A DNA stretch of 64,000 nucleotides from CAUZIR01 sp965250195 (GCA_965250195.1 OZ252295.1:1860001-1924000); one strand, 5' to 3'. Shown: positions 17,098-27,237, counted from the stretch's first letter. Numbers and translations: made by a program. Notes: generated from the letters alone by a model not told the origin.

Positions 17098-17400
17098 ATG
17101 AGGATTTATGTTGGAAGTTTAGCGAGTAGCGTCAATGACGACGCGCTCAGGGCGGCATTCGCCGCGCATGGTGAGGTCGCATCCGCGAACGTCATCACAG
17201 ACCGCGACACAGGTGCATCGCGGGGGTTCGGCTTCGTAGAGATGCGGGACGCTGAAAGTGCCAAAGCGGCTATGCAGGCGCTCGATGGCTCCGAGCTCGG
17301 CGGCAGCTTCTTGAAGGTCAACGAGGCGCGGCCTCGCAACGAGGGCGGCGGCAACCGAGGCGGCGGCGGCGGAGGTTACGGCGGCGGCGGGCGGTACTAA
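17098..17400 (+). CDS. Glycine-rich RRM RNA-binding protein (cold-inducible Rbp type)
   Basis: 100 residues. A single RNA recognition motif with RNP2 IYVGSL (residues 3-8) and RNP1 RGFGFVEM (about 41-48), then a Gly/Arg-rich tail ending GGYGGGGRY. This architecture is that of cyanobacterial and other bacterial cold-shock Rbp proteins that bind single-stranded RNA. AAGGAGA sits upstream. The roughly 120-bp leader carrying an inverted GGCCT/AGGCC pair may be a structured 5' UTR, as expected for cold regulation (inference). The gene ends at a strong terminator. Confidence 0.9.
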   Translation: MRIYVGSLASSVNDDALRAAFAAHGEVASANVITDRDTGASRGFGFVEMRDAESAKAAMQALDGSELGGSFLKVNEARPRNEGGGNRGGGGGGYGGGGRY

Positions 17401-17425
17401 CCACTCGTAAATCCGCAATGGATTG

Positions 17426-17459
17426 AAAGAGCCCCCGCCACAACAGGCGGGGGCTCTTT
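17426..17459 (+). terminator. Rho-independent terminator after the RRM gene
   Basis: A near-perfect hairpin: AAAGAGCCCCCGCC, loop ACAACA, GGCGGGGGCTCTTT, with the T run forming the end of the stem. Because it is symmetrical, it could act in both directions. Confidence 0.88.
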
Positions 17460-17484
17460 CTGTTGTTATAATGGCCCGTGCCCC

Positions 17485-19836
17485 ATGCAAACTGACGTTC
17501 TAACCATGCTCAACGACCGCCAGCGCCAGGCCGTACAGCACGTCGAGGGGCCGCTGCTCATCGTCGCCGGACCCGGCTCCGGCAAGACTCGGGTCATCAC
17601 CCACCGCATCGCTTACCTCATTAACACCTGCGGGGTGAGCCCGTACCGCATTGCCGCGGTTACATTTACAAACAAGGCAGCGAGAGAAATGCGCGAGCGG
17701 CTCGACGAGTTGCTTGGCCCGAGAGGCAAGGGTCTGACGGCGTCTACCTTTCACTCTTTCTGCGCCATGATCCTGCGCCGAGAGGGCGAGCACATCGGCC
17801 TCGACCGGGACTACGCCATCTACGACGACGCCGACACGGTGGCGCTGCTCAAGCGGGCCATGAAAGAGGTCGAAGTGGACCCCAAGCAGTGGGGCGTGCG
17901 GGCCATCCAGTCCTCCATCTCCGGGGCCAAGAGCCAGCTAATGGGCGCGGCCGAGTTCGGCAAAAACAAGGACAGCTATTTTGACGAAATAGTCTTTCGG
18001 GTCTTCGAGCGCTACGAGGCGCTGCTAACCCAGTCCACCGCCGTCGATTTTGACGATATTTTGCTAAAGTCTCATCGTCTGCTAACGCAAGTGCCGGATA
18101 TTGCCGACAAGTATCAGCAGCGCTTCGTCCACTTCATGGTCGACGAATTCCAGGACACCAACATCGCCCAGTACGCCATCGCCCGCAAGATGGCTGGCGT
18201 CTACAACAACCTGTGCGTAGTCGGCGACCCCGACCAGAGCATCTACTCGTGGCGCAACGCCGACCTGCGCAACATCCTCAGCTTCAAGCGCGATTTTTCG
18301 AACTCTACCGAAATCGCTTTGGAGCAGAACTACCGCTCCACAAAAACAATTCTTGAAGCCGCTCAGAAGGTCATCAAGCCCAACGAGCAGCGCGTAGAAA
18401 AAGAGCTGTGGACAGAGAACGGCGACGGAGTCCCCATAGTCATCGCCGAGGGGTACGACGAGCAGGAAGAGGCGCAAAAAGTCCTCAAAGAGGTCCAGGT
18501 CCTCACCAGGTCTGAGGGCTACAGGCCGGGGGACATCGCCGTCATGTTCCGGGTCAATGCCCAGTCCCGCGCGTTAGAAGAGGGCTGCCTGCGCTACGGC
18601 ATCCCATACCAGCTCATCGGGGGACTGCGCTTCTACCAGCGCCAGGAAATCAAAGACGTCGTCGCCTACCTGCGCCTGCTCGCCAACCCGCACGACGACG
18701 TCAGTCTGACGCGGGTCATCAACGTGCCCAACCGGGGCATCGGCCAGCGCACACTCGATGAACTGACCCGCATGGCTCGCGATAACGAGACCTCCATCTG
18801 GGAGCAGATTTCGCGTCTTGGTGGCGGCAACGGCAGGTCACCGGAAACGCCCAGCGTCCCCATCGCAGCGCGGTCGGCCAATGCCCTGGTCGCGTTTAGG
18901 GAGATGATGGTCGTCGTGACGAAAGCCGCGGGAAAGCTCGACCTCGTCCAGAAGATCGACCTGGTCATGGAGCGCACCGGCTACCGCGCCTACGCAGAGG
19001 GCATGGAAAAGGGCGAAGAGCGCGGTCAGAACCTGGACGAGCTGCGAAGCACGGCCAGGGACTTTCTCCACGTAGGGACCGAGGAACCACAAGACGGAGA
19101 GGAGGCCTTCAGCCCCCTGACAGTGTTCTTGGAAAGCGTATCCCTGGTGGCCGACACCGACTCGCTGGAGGACCGGGGCGACGCAATCACGCTGATCACA
19201 CTGCACCAGGCGAAAGGCCTCGAATTCCCCGTCGTATTCATGGTCGGCATGGAAGAGGGGTTGCTGCCGCACTCCCGCTCCCTCGAAGACGAGGACCAGA
19301 TGGAGGAAGAGCGCAGGCTGTGCTACGTCGGCATGACCCGTGCCCAGCGACGCCTCTACATGCTGCGGGCCTTTCGTAGGGGCTTCCGGGGCAGCTTCGA
19401 GCCCAGCGCCCCGTCCCGATTTCTCGCCGACATCCCGCAAAAACTAATCGTCGCCCAGGGCACGGGTGCGAAAGTCAGAAACCTGCCTGGCAAGCCGGAC
19501 AGGGTAGGGCGCGACTCGCGCCCGAGAACCGTCGTCGTCACCCGGCCAGAAGAGCGCATCGAGCGCGGCCCGAGCCGTCGGCGAGTAGACGCCACCAACG
19601 GCGGCCCCCGCACGGCCCGGCCAGATAGTGGCACGGGGCGCCGCACGCAGCCGTTGGCGTCAGGTGCCGACGATCTGCGGACCGGTGACAAGGTCAAGCA
19701 CGAAAAATTCGGCGAGGGCGTCGTGGTAGCTGTAAAGGCCACCCCCTCCGACATCGAAGTCACCGTAGCCTTCAAAGACGGCGGCGGCATCAAGCGCCTG
19801 CTAATGAGCTTCGCCCCCCTGGAAAAAGTCGGTTAG
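17485..19836 (+). CDS. pcrA: UvrD/PcrA-type superfamily 1 DNA helicase
   Basis: 783 residues. 3'-5' helicase of repair and conflict resolution. It has motif I GPGSGKTR (Walker A), motif Ia FTNKAAREMRERL, motif II VDEFQDTN, motif III VGDPDQSIYSWR, the later TLHQAKGLEFPVVF and YVGMTRAQRRLY motifs, and a C-terminal Tudor-like module (DKVKHEKFGEGVVVAV) which in PcrA/UvrD binds RNA polymerase. The length fits a full protein. A TATAAT at 17467-17472 is only 12 nt before the ATG, so the leader is very short. An alternative in-frame start is the ATG of MLNDRQRQ. Confidence 0.93.
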   Translation: MQTDVLTMLNDRQRQAVQHVEGPLLIVAGPGSGKTRVITHRIAYLINTCGVSPYRIAAVTFTNKAAREMRERLDELLGPRGKGLTASTFHSFCAMILRREGEHIGLDRDYAIYDDADTVALLKRAMKEVEVDPKQWGVRAIQSSISGAKSQLMGAAEFGKNKDSYFDEIVFRVFERYEALLTQSTAVDFDDILLKSHRLLTQVPDIADKYQQRFVHFMVDEFQDTNIAQYAIARKMAGVYNNLCVVGDPDQSIYSWRNADLRNILSFKRDFSNSTEIALEQNYRSTKTILEAAQKVIKPNEQRVEKELWTENGDGVPIVIAEGYDEQEEAQKVLKEVQVLTRSEGYRPGDIAVMFRVNAQSRALEEGCLRYGIPYQLIGGLRFYQRQEIKDVVAYLRLLANPHDDVSLTRVINVPNRGIGQRTLDELTRMARDNETSIWEQISRLGGGNGRSPETPSVPIAARSANALVAFREMMVVVTKAAGKLDLVQKIDLVMERTGYRAYAEGMEKGEERGQNLDELRSTARDFLHVGTEEPQDGEEAFSPLTVFLESVSLVADTDSLEDRGDAITLITLHQAKGLEFPVVFMVGMEEGLLPHSRSLEDEDQMEEERRLCYVGMTRAQRRLYMLRAFRRGFRGSFEPSAPSRFLADIPQKLIVAQGTGAKVRNLPGKPDRVGRDSRPRTVVVTRPEERIERGPSRRRVDATNGGPRTARPDSGTGRRTQPLASGADDLRTGDKVKHEKFGEGVVVAVKATPSDIEVTVAFKDGGGIKRLLMSFAPLEKVG

Positions 19837-19927
19837 CCGGGCCGCCCCCGGCATCCGGCCCTACTGGTCCGGGACTCGGTCCCCAGTTTAACCACGGGGC
19901 TATACTCAATACCTGACAGGTAGCGCG

Positions 19928-22228
19928 ATGACCTCCACCACGCATACACCCACAGCGCCGGACGCCCAGTCCTCCCCTGGTGAGGGCGTTACGGACACCG
20001 TCCACCTCAGCGTGGGCGGCATGACATGCGCCTCCTGCGTTTACCACATCGAGGGCGCCCTCAGCGGCGTGCCCGGCGTCACGTCCGCCTCCGTCAACCT
20101 GGCCACCGAGTGCGCCACCGTCGCGTACCAGACCGGCGCCACCGGGTTAACGGAAATGCGCCGTGCGGTAGAGGGCGCGGGGTACCGACTCCTCGGCGTA
20201 TCGACCGACGGCATGGACGACCCCGGCGGCGAGCGCGAGCTGGCCGTGCTCGTCTACAAAGTGGGGCTCAGCATCGTGACATCGGTGCTGATAATGGTGT
20301 TGATGTTCGTGCCCTGGTTCATGGACAACGCCGGGTTCCGGCTGGAGATCCTGTTCCTCGCGTTGGCGACTCCCGTCCAGTTCTGGGCCGGGCGTCACTT
20401 CTACCGCTCCGCTTTCGGCGCCTTACGGCACCGGACCAGCAACATGAACACCCTCATCGTCGTCGGCACCTCGGTGGCGTACTTCTACAGCCTCGCTGTC
20501 ACAGTGGCACCGGAAGGCGTGGCCATTCGCTCGGTGTCCACCGACACCTACTTCGACGCCTCCACAGCCATCATTGGATTGGTGTTATTGGGCAAGCTTT
20601 TGGAGGCCCGGGCCAAGCGCCGAGCCACAAGCTCTCTTCGTGCGCTCATCGGCCTGCAACCGAAAGAGGCCCGTGTTGATCGGAGCGGCGTTTCGATGAC
20701 CATACCGGTGGACGAACTGACCCTTGGCGACGTGCTCGTAATACGACCGGGCGAAAAAATCCCCACCGATGGCTCCGTCCTATCCGGGTCCTCGGCCATC
20801 GACGAGTCCATGCTCACCGGCGAGCCTCTCCCGGTGACGAAGATCGAGGGCGACGAGGTCTATGGCGGAACCATCAACGGCACCGGTGCGCTGCGCGTCA
20901 CCGTCACCCAAACAGGGAAGGGGACCGTCCTCGCTCGCATAGTGCAAATGGTCGAGCGCGCCCAGGGCAGCAAGGCCCCGGTGCAGCGCCTCGTTGACCG
21001 CGTCGCCGCCTACTTCGTGCCCATCGTGCTGGTCATCGCAGCAGCAGCGTTCGTGGCCTGGTACTTCGCTGCACCGGAGCCCGCGTACGCCGTCGCCACG
21101 CTCGTCGCCGTCTCGGTCCTGGTCATCGCGTGTCCGTGTGCACTCGGCCTGGCCACTCCCACTGCCATAACAGTCGGCACCGGTGTGGGAGCCGAAATGG
21201 GGATGCTGGTGCGCGACGCCGAGTCGCTGGAGCGCCTGCACACCGTCGATACCGTGGTGCTCGACAAGACCGGCACCATAACTCGGGGTCATCCCGAGAT
21301 TTCGCGCATAACCGTTGTACAGGGCTTAGAGAGTGACCTGCTGGCACTGGCCGCATCGGCCGAGGCGCTCTCCGAGCACCCTCTCAGCGTGGCCGTCGTG
21401 TCGGCGGCGAAAACCCGGGGCCTGTCACTGCAAGACGCTGGCGACTTCGAGGCCGTACCCGGCATGGGAGTGCGCGCGACCGTCTCCGGCAGCGCCGTCC
21501 TCATAGGCAACCGCGCCCTGCTCGACGCCGCCGACATCGCCCTCCCGTCCGGGCTGGACGGCCCGCGCCCCGGCGAGACAGCCGTGTACGTCGCCGCCGA
21601 CGGGCAGGTAATCGGCACGATCGCCATAGCGGACAAGATTCGAAATAACTCGGCCGCAGCCATCGATTCTCTACGCGCCCAGGGTCTGGAAGTGGTCATG
21701 CTCACCGGCGACGGCGAGGCGGCGGCTGGCGAAATCGCCCGGCAGGTGGGCATTTCGCGCGTCATCGCCGACGTGCGGCCCGACGGCAAGGCGGCGGCGG
21801 TTGCCCGAATGCAGGCCGAGGGTAGGCGAGTGGCCATGGTCGGTGACGGCATCAACGACGCCCCGGCGCTGGCCCAGGCCGACGTCGGCATCGCCATCGG
21901 CTCCGGCACCGACGTGGCGTTGGAGACCGCTGGGGTCACACTCGTACGTGGAGAACTGGAGGGTGTCTCGGCGGCCTTAGCGCTAAGCAAGGCCACAATG
22001 CGCACCGTGCGGCAGAATCTGTACTGGGCGTTCGGCTATAACGTGCTTTTGATACCGGTGGCTGCGGGCGTCCTCTACGCCGCCTTTAGCGACGGCGTGC
22101 CGACCGGCCTGCACTGGGCGCTGGGCGACGAAGGCTTTCTAAACCCCATCCTCGCCGCCGGAGCAATGGCCATCAGCTCCGTCACCGTCGTGACAAACTC
22201 AATACGCTTGAAAGGTTTCAAACAATGA
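19928..22228 (+). CDS. copA: Copper-translocating P1B-type ATPase
   Basis: 766 residues. Exports Cu(I) across the cytoplasmic membrane. It has one N-terminal metal-binding domain with GGMTCASC, eight membrane segments, the ion-site motif CPC (VIACPCALGLATPTA), the actuator motif TGEPLPV, the phosphorylation site DKTGTITRG, the nucleotide HP motif (SEHPLSVAV) and GDGINDAPALAQAD. The CPC plus the HMA of MTCASC type point to copper or silver. A TATACT box lies about 25 bp upstream. It overlaps the YHS gene by 4 bp (ATGA), so the two are translationally coupled. Confidence 0.93.
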   Translation: MTSTTHTPTAPDAQSSPGEGVTDTVHLSVGGMTCASCVYHIEGALSGVPGVTSASVNLATECATVAYQTGATGLTEMRRAVEGAGYRLLGVSTDGMDDPGGERELAVLVYKVGLSIVTSVLIMVLMFVPWFMDNAGFRLEILFLALATPVQFWAGRHFYRSAFGALRHRTSNMNTLIVVGTSVAYFYSLAVTVAPEGVAIRSVSTDTYFDASTAIIGLVLLGKLLEARAKRRATSSLRALIGLQPKEARVDRSGVSMTIPVDELTLGDVLVIRPGEKIPTDGSVLSGSSAIDESMLTGEPLPVTKIEGDEVYGGTINGTGALRVTVTQTGKGTVLARIVQMVERAQGSKAPVQRLVDRVAAYFVPIVLVIAAAAFVAWYFAAPEPAYAVATLVAVSVLVIACPCALGLATPTAITVGTGVGAEMGMLVRDAESLERLHTVDTVVLDKTGTITRGHPEISRITVVQGLESDLLALAASAEALSEHPLSVAVVSAAKTRGLSLQDAGDFEAVPGMGVRATVSGSAVLIGNRALLDAADIALPSGLDGPRPGETAVYVAADGQVIGTIAIADKIRNNSAAAIDSLRAQGLEVVMLTGDGEAAAGEIARQVGISRVIADVRPDGKAAAVARMQAEGRRVAMVGDGINDAPALAQADVGIAIGSGTDVALETAGVTLVRGELEGVSAALALSKATMRTVRQNLYWAFGYNVLLIPVAAGVLYAAFSDGVPTGLHWALGDEGFLNPILAAGAMAISSVTVVTNSIRLKGFKQ

Positions 22229-22425
22229 GAATTCCGCTATTTGCCAAGAAGGGCCCGACGGCGAAAGACCCCGTATGCCACATGGACGTGAACATGGAGA
22301 AGCCCGGCGGCGGCACCTTCGACCACGAGGGCGAAAAATACTACTTCTGCGGCCCCGGCTGCAACACGGCATTCCAAAAAGACCCGGCAGCGTACCTCTC
22401 GGGCAAAAAGAGCATCGACATGTGA
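22225..22425 (+). CDS. YHS-domain metal-binding protein
   Basis: 66 residues. The YHS core runs KDPVCHMDV to EGEKYYFCGPGCNTAFQKDP, with the usual Cys and the CxxxC pair. YHS proteins often accompany or are fused to copper ATPases and probably hand over or sense copper. The ATGA overlap with copA makes that role likely here. Confidence 0.88.
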   Translation: MRIPLFAKKGPTAKDPVCHMDVNMEKPGGGTFDHEGEKYYFCGPGCNTAFQKDPAAYLSGKKSIDM

Positions 22426-22459
22426 GGGCGGGTCTACTCTCCGCCAGCCTCGCGCGCCC

Positions 22460-23542
22460 CTAGTTCGCCCGCTCCTCCACGAGCCCGACCAGCACCTGTA
22501 GCCCTGCGTAGTCCACCAGCGGGTCGTCGCCCGGCTGCATCGTTGAGAGCAGCATGAAACCCCGCGGTCCGATCGTGAACGCGATCGCCGCTCCGGCGCC
22601 CTCGCCCAGGGCGTCGATGCCCGCGCTCCGGTCGCCATACTCCAGCGGGGCGGTCCCGACCGGGAACTCGGCCTCCACCGTGTCCATCCAGTCGCTTGCG
22701 GCCTCGGCCGACACGAAGTGAATCTCCGAGTACTGCACCTGTCGGGCGGCGTCTTCGTCGTCGAACTGCACCGCTATCCACGCGACGATGTCGTCTACCT
22801 GCGATGACGGGCTTGCCGACGCGGCGGCAAGAAAGTCCCTGGCGATCACGCTCGCGACCTCGCCGTCCGACGCGGCCTCGACGTCGTCCAGTTTCAGCAG
22901 CGAATGGTTGTCGATTTCGAAAGGGTCGCTGGGCACCTGGGTCACCGGCTCGCCGGTATCGCGCACGGTGAACTCGAACTCGTAGCTGATGTCCCCGGCC
23001 TCCCAGAACCCGAACGCGGTGGCGTAGTAGCTTCCCGGCCTGAGGCCGAGCATGATGCGGTCGCCGAACCCTCGGACCCGGTGAATCAGGACGGGCGGCT
23101 CATCGACGTCCTTGGTGAAAATCGAAAACGTCAGTTCCGAGAAGAACTCATGGGCATCGATGTTGAGGATGATCGAGTCGTTCGGGTCGACCTCGATAGC
23201 CGTCGTAATGCCGTCCCAGCGGATCTTGTCCGCACACAGGCCGACGATGGAGTCGCCGTCGATCTCGACAGGCCAGCAATAGCTCCCCTCCGCGCCGGGG
23301 TACTCCGTGCCCTCGTGGGTGACGCTGATGACCGGCAGCGCCGGAATCTCCAGTGAGGTCTGGGAGGTCTCGATGTCCGTAATCGTCGTCGGCCCCGTCA
23401 GGTCGTCTCCCGTGAGTTCCGATACGGGCGTAACTGGCGTCTCACCGGTCCCGACTGGGCTCACCGCCGGGGCACTGGAGCAGGCTGCGACAGCCAGCGC
23501 CGTCAGGGCGGTGACGGCCACCGTCAACATGATTCGTTTCAT
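22460..23542 (-). CDS. Predicted lipoprotein of unknown function
   Basis: 360 residues with a lipoprotein signal (MKRIMLTVAVTALTALAVAAC, lipobox LAVAAC). The mature part has a low-complexity Pro/Thr/Val linker and then mixed acidic beta-rich sequence; the middle (SILIN..., FEFTVRDTG) could be an Ig-like or bacterial pre-peptidase-type fold. No family is recognised. ATG 23542 is chosen for the signal peptide over an upstream in-frame Met at 23569. It lies 134 bp downstream of the MMPL gene on the same strand and may be cotranscribed. Confidence 0.6.
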   Translation of the reverse strand: MKRIMLTVAVTALTALAVAACSSAPAVSPVGTGETPVTPVSELTGDDLTGPTTITDIETSQTSLEIPALPVISVTHEGTEYPGAEGSYCWPVEIDGDSIVGLCADKIRWDGITTAIEVDPNDSIILNIDAHEFFSELTFSIFTKDVDEPPVLIHRVRGFGDRIMLGLRPGSYYATAFGFWEAGDISYEFEFTVRDTGEPVTQVPSDPFEIDNHSLLKLDDVEAASDGEVASVIARDFLAAASASPSSQVDDIVAWIAVQFDDEDAARQVQYSEIHFVSAEAASDWMDTVEAEFPVGTAPLEYGDRSAGIDALGEGAGAAIAFTIGPRGFMLLSTMQPGDDPLVDYAGLQVLVGLVEERAN

Positions 23543-23675
23543 CTCAAAAACTCGCCTTCTGAAAGCCATAACGGATTGTCGCCGGGCAGACCTCGGCGGC
23601 GGCGAGCATTCCCGCCGCTAACTGGGAGACGACAGGGGCGAGAGAAAAGTTCCCCGGCTGGTCTGAGCCGCGGCG

Positions 23676-24599
23676 TCAGGCGTCCTGAGTGACGGGTTCC
23701 TCCGACCCGGGTGCCGCCTCCTCGGGGGCCACCTTGGGCAGCCACTCCAGCCAGCTCGGCAGGTACCAGTTCGAGTCCCCCAGCAGCTTCATCGTCGCCG
23801 GCAGCAGGACAACTCTAATCACAGTGGCGTCGATGAACACCGCCACCGCCAGCCCCACACCGAACTGCTGGAGGCCGAGAATCCGGCTCGTCGCAAACGT
23901 CGCAAACACTCCCACCATAATTAGCGCCGCGCTCGTTATCTGGCCGGCGGTCAGGCGGACACCGACGGAAATCGCATACTCCGTCCGGCCCGTCTCATCG
24001 TAAACCTCTTTAATTCGGTTCAGCGCCAGCATGTGATAGTCCATAGACAGGCCGAAGAGAATGCCAAACAGGAACAGCGGCAGCCAGGCCTCGACAACCC
24101 CCGTCGCCTCCGAGCCAAAAATGCTGATCCCCCAGCCCCACTGGAACACCGCCACCAGCACCCCGTACACAGCCGCAACAGAGAGCAGGTTGAGGGCAAT
24201 CGCTTTTATCGGGATGACAATCGAGCGGAACATCACCAGCATCAGCAGGAAAGAGAGCCCGAGCACGAACAGGAACACGTAGATCGCCGAGCTGTACATC
24301 CTGTCGGTAAAGTCGAGGCTGTCGGCGGTGTCGCCCGTCACGTAAACTCCGGCGCCCGTACCGGCGAAAGCCTGCGGAATGATGTCGTCACGAAGTAGCC
24401 TTACGGCATCGTTAGACTCGTCGTCGTCGATATCTCCCGCCAGCGTGACGCGCACAATCATCAGGTCTTCGGCATCGCTAACCGGTCTATTCGCCGCCAC
24501 CCCGAGGAAAGCATCGCTCCCCCGCACGCTGTTTATGAGGCTCTCAACCGCCGCCTCGATCTCCGGCGCGGTCACGTCGGGCGCGTCGACAACAATCAC
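23676..24599 (-). pseudogene. MMPL/RND transporter, C-terminal half after an in-frame stop
   Basis: The second half of a two-repeat MMPL transporter: the periplasmic domain (VIVVDAPDVTAPEIE), then five to six membrane helices with GLSMDYHMLALNRIKE, the charged pattern typical of helix 4 in MMPL proteins, ending WYLPSWLEWLPKV. It is in the same frame as the upstream half; only one TAA (24606-24608) separates them. It could be re-initiated at GTG 24599, but no ribosome site is obvious. It is the paralogue of the gene at 52688-55131. Confidence 0.75.
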
Positions 24600-24605
24600 A
24601 GTCGG

Positions 24606-25907
24606 TTAAATCGGGCTCCCCGAGTAGTGCTGTTCCACCAGCTGTGCGGCGCGTTTGCCCTCGGCCGCGTCCGGCAGCGCGTCGGCGCCCGCGTTAAAAC
24701 CCAGGTTCAGCGAGCCCACCGGAATCGCCAGCACAATCAGTCCGGCTGCGGTAATCGTTGCCAGCGCAATAGGTCTGGCCAGGACACGGTCGGTGATCGC
24801 CCCCCAGAAATTCTCCTGGCCTCCGGATCCTCCCAGGAACGGAACCCTGAGCCAGTTCACGCTATTCCCGAGCACGGCCAGCATCGCCGGCAGTAGCGTC
24901 AGGGTGGCGATGGTGGCAACAAAAACCACAATCACCGCCCCGAGCGAAAGGGAAATAAACGTCAGGTCGCGGGTAAGAGTCAGTCCGACGAGAGACAGAA
25001 TCACCGTGATACCGGCATAAAACACCGCCCTGCCGGTAGTGTTGCATGCCACTGCGATCGCCTCCATCTTCTCTCTCCCAGCGGCGCGTTCCGAGCGGAA
25101 CCGGCTGACGATGAAAAGCGAGTAGTCGATCCCCACGGCCAGCCCCATTAGCAGCAAAATCTCGGCGTAAAGCTCTACGAGCGAGTAGGCTTGACTAACC
25201 AGTGCGGCGATACCGAGCGCAGTGAATATGGAGCCAACGGCCATCACCAGGGGCACAAAGGCGGCCACCGGCGCACCGAAGGCGAATATCAAAATGACCA
25301 GGTCGATCACTAACGAGTAGATCAGAATGCGGGCAAAGTCGGCTGAAAGAATGTCGTCCAACTGGTCGCCAATCAGGTCCGAGCTAAACACCGCAATCTC
25401 GAACCCGTCCGCCGCGTCTGCCGCCGCATCGACAATCTCCAGCAGCGGGCCGATCTCGATATCGTCATAGGTCAAGCCGTCGGTGTTTTGCACATCAACG
25501 ACGATCAGCACCGCGTTGTTGTCGTCCGCCACCAGGCTCGAATCGCCGTTCTCATAGAAGTTGACGACTTCCTTGACGGTGTCGTCTCCCCTCAACTCAT
25601 CGATCACCGATTGCACAGTGGCCTCGAACACCGGGTCGCTCACGTCCAGTGACGGGTTGCTGAAGATTACGCGCTCGCGCCTTATCGATTCGCGGACCTC
25701 GGCCGGATCCGGCTCCGTATCGAAACGTTCGTCGATCAGGTCGTCCGCCTTGCCCGACTCTCCCGACGACGAGCCGTCGCGGGTCTCGGTGCCGACCATC
25801 ATGATGGCGGCAAGAGCGAGCACAATCACCACAATCGCACCGGCCAGCACCCACCACCGGTGCAGGGCACTCCAAACGGCCACGCGCGCCGTAATCGTCA
25901 GGTTCAT
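24606..25907 (-). pseudogene. MMPL/RND transporter, N-terminal half ending at an in-frame TAA
   Basis: About 433 residues: the first transmembrane helix (WWVLAGAIVVIVLALAAIM), a large extracytoplasmic domain, then helices with GLAVGIDYSLFIVSRFRSE. The protein stops at YSGSPI and continues in the same frame after TAA with PT-VIVVDAPDV. MMPL proteins normally have both halves in one chain (about 700-1000 residues) and move lipids or lipophilic compounds using the proton gradient. The break therefore looks like a nonsense mutation, an assembly error or a recoded stop. Confidence 0.75.
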
Positions 25908-26048
25908 CTCGGGAGCATTTTCTATGGGCCTACTTTCCTCCGGAAACCGTGACCCGGCCGCGACAACCCGCGACCACAACAACCGCGAGATCGTATCACT
26001 GCCGGGCGGCGCAGGCCGAGGGCCTCTGCTAGCCTATGAGCGCAGCGG

Positions 26049-26136
26049 GCCGAAGTGGCGGAATGGTAGACGCGGCGGTCTCAAAAACCGTTGGGCAGAG
26101 ATGTCCGTGTGGGTTCGACTCCCACCTTCGGCACCA
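26049..26136 (+). tRNA. tRNA-Leu (CAA)
   Basis: The acceptor stem GCCGAAG pairs with CTTCGGC, followed by A and an encoded CCA. The anticodon loop CTCAAAA gives CAA (reads UUG). The long variable arm (TTGGGCAGAGATGTCCGT region) is as expected for leucine, and the T arm GTGGG-TTCGACT-CCCAC is intact. Confidence 0.95.
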
Positions 26137-26173
26137 AGCTAGCACTGGCGGCACCAACTCGCGCCGTAATGCA

Positions 26174-26533
26174 ATGAAAACCCGCACACTCACACCAGCC
26201 CTCGCCCTCACCGCGGCTGTATTCGCCCTGTTCGCAGTCGCCCTCGTCCCGGGGCTTAGCGGCACCGTCGCCGCGTCATCGACGCCCGACTCCCAGGCCG
26301 CCATCTGCCAGACCGCGCTCGACAAGCTCACGTCCTCCGAAGCCACAGTCGTCGGTGAGTACCGACTCGGCCGGTTGCACCCGTTGTTCTTCCTCGGCAT
26401 CGGGGGTCGCCCTGACGAGTGGGTGCTGGAGTACGAGCGCCGCGTCTCCCTGTTCGAGACGGCCTTCGACCACGTCGCCGCATCCTGCCCCCACTTCGCG
26501 CCCTACACCGGCCCCCTGCCGGGACATCTTTGA
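26174..26533 (+). CDS. Small secreted protein of unknown function
   Basis: 119 residues with a clear signal peptide (MKTRTLTPALALTAAVFALFAVALV, cleavage probably near AAS). The mature part of about 85 residues has two cysteines (AICQTALDKL and AASCPHF) that could form a disulphide bridge around a helical core. No family is recognised. The dispersed repeat begins directly after its stop codon. Confidence 0.55.
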   Translation: MKTRTLTPALALTAAVFALFAVALVPGLSGTVAASSTPDSQAAICQTALDKLTSSEATVVGEYRLGRLHPLFFLGIGGRPDEWVLEYERRVSLFETAFDHVAASCPHFAPYTGPLPGHL

Positions 26534-26582
26534 TTTTCTCCGCCGGGCTCGTCAGGGCTTCTTCGGCTCATGGCCTCATCGT
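26532..26582 (+). repeat. Dispersed intergenic repeat, copy R3
   Basis: TTCTCCGCCGGGCTCGTCAG continuing GGCTTCTTCGG and CTCATGGCCTCATCG. It starts at the stop codon of the small secreted protein and ends 16 bp before the next gene. The core is identical to copy R2 over more than 30 bp. Confidence 0.75.
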
Positions 26583-26597
26583 TTTTACTACTGACCG

Positions 26598-27203
26598 TTG
26601 ACCAGTTTCGTAAACATCCCTGCCGACCGGCTCGACGAGGCCGTCGGCGTCCTTAGCCGGGCGTTTCTCGATTCGCCGCTGGTGCGCTTTCTCGCCGGAG
26701 AGGACGTCACCGCCGCCGACCCACGAATGCGCGAGTGGTGGCGCTTCTCCTGCGCCGTCCGCACCGAGCTTGATTGGCCCCTGCTCGGCATCGAGTCCGG
26801 GGACCGCCTCGTCGCCGTCATGGGCCTGTCATTGCCGGGCGAGCCGCAATGGCCACCGTCGCTGAACGACGCCTACCGCAACCTGCTCGACGCACTGGGT
26901 CCAGAGGGCTCGGCGCGACTCGAAGCCTACGGGCCCGCCGCCGAGTCCCACCGCATCACCGAGCCGCACCACTACCTCGGCCTCATCGGCGTCGAGCCGA
27001 CCGAGCAGGGCAGAGGGCACTCCCGTCCGCTTATTGAATATGCGCACCGTTTGTCGGAGGCCGACCCACGGTCCATTGGCATCGGCCTCGACACCGACAC
27101 CGAGTCCAACGTCGCGTTATACCAGCACTTCGGCTACGAGGTCACCGAGCGCCTCGACGTCCTCGGCCAGCCCGTCTGGTGCATGTTCAGGCCGAACCGC
27201 TAA
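26598..27203 (+). CDS. GNAT-family N-acetyltransferase
   Basis: 201 residues. The acetyl-CoA loop is GVEPTEQGRGHSRPLIEYAHR, followed by LDTDTESNVALYQHFGYEVTERLDV, a pattern seen in GNATs of the Eis-like/streptothricin-type branch. It starts at a TTG (MTSFVNIPADRL); no better start is visible. It shares the YQHFGF/YEV-ERLD ending with the acetyltransferase at 39691, so these two are related to each other more than to the pair at 13.6-14.6 kb. Substrate unknown. Confidence 0.78.
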   Translation: MTSFVNIPADRLDEAVGVLSRAFLDSPLVRFLAGEDVTAADPRMREWWRFSCAVRTELDWPLLGIESGDRLVAVMGLSLPGEPQWPPSLNDAYRNLLDALGPEGSARLEAYGPAAESHRITEPHHYLGLIGVEPTEQGRGHSRPLIEYAHRLSEADPRSIGIGLDTDTESNVALYQHFGYEVTERLDVLGQPVWCMFRPNR

Positions 27204-27237
27204 GATCGCTGCGAGTTGATGCAGCCTGGAGGGGAAA

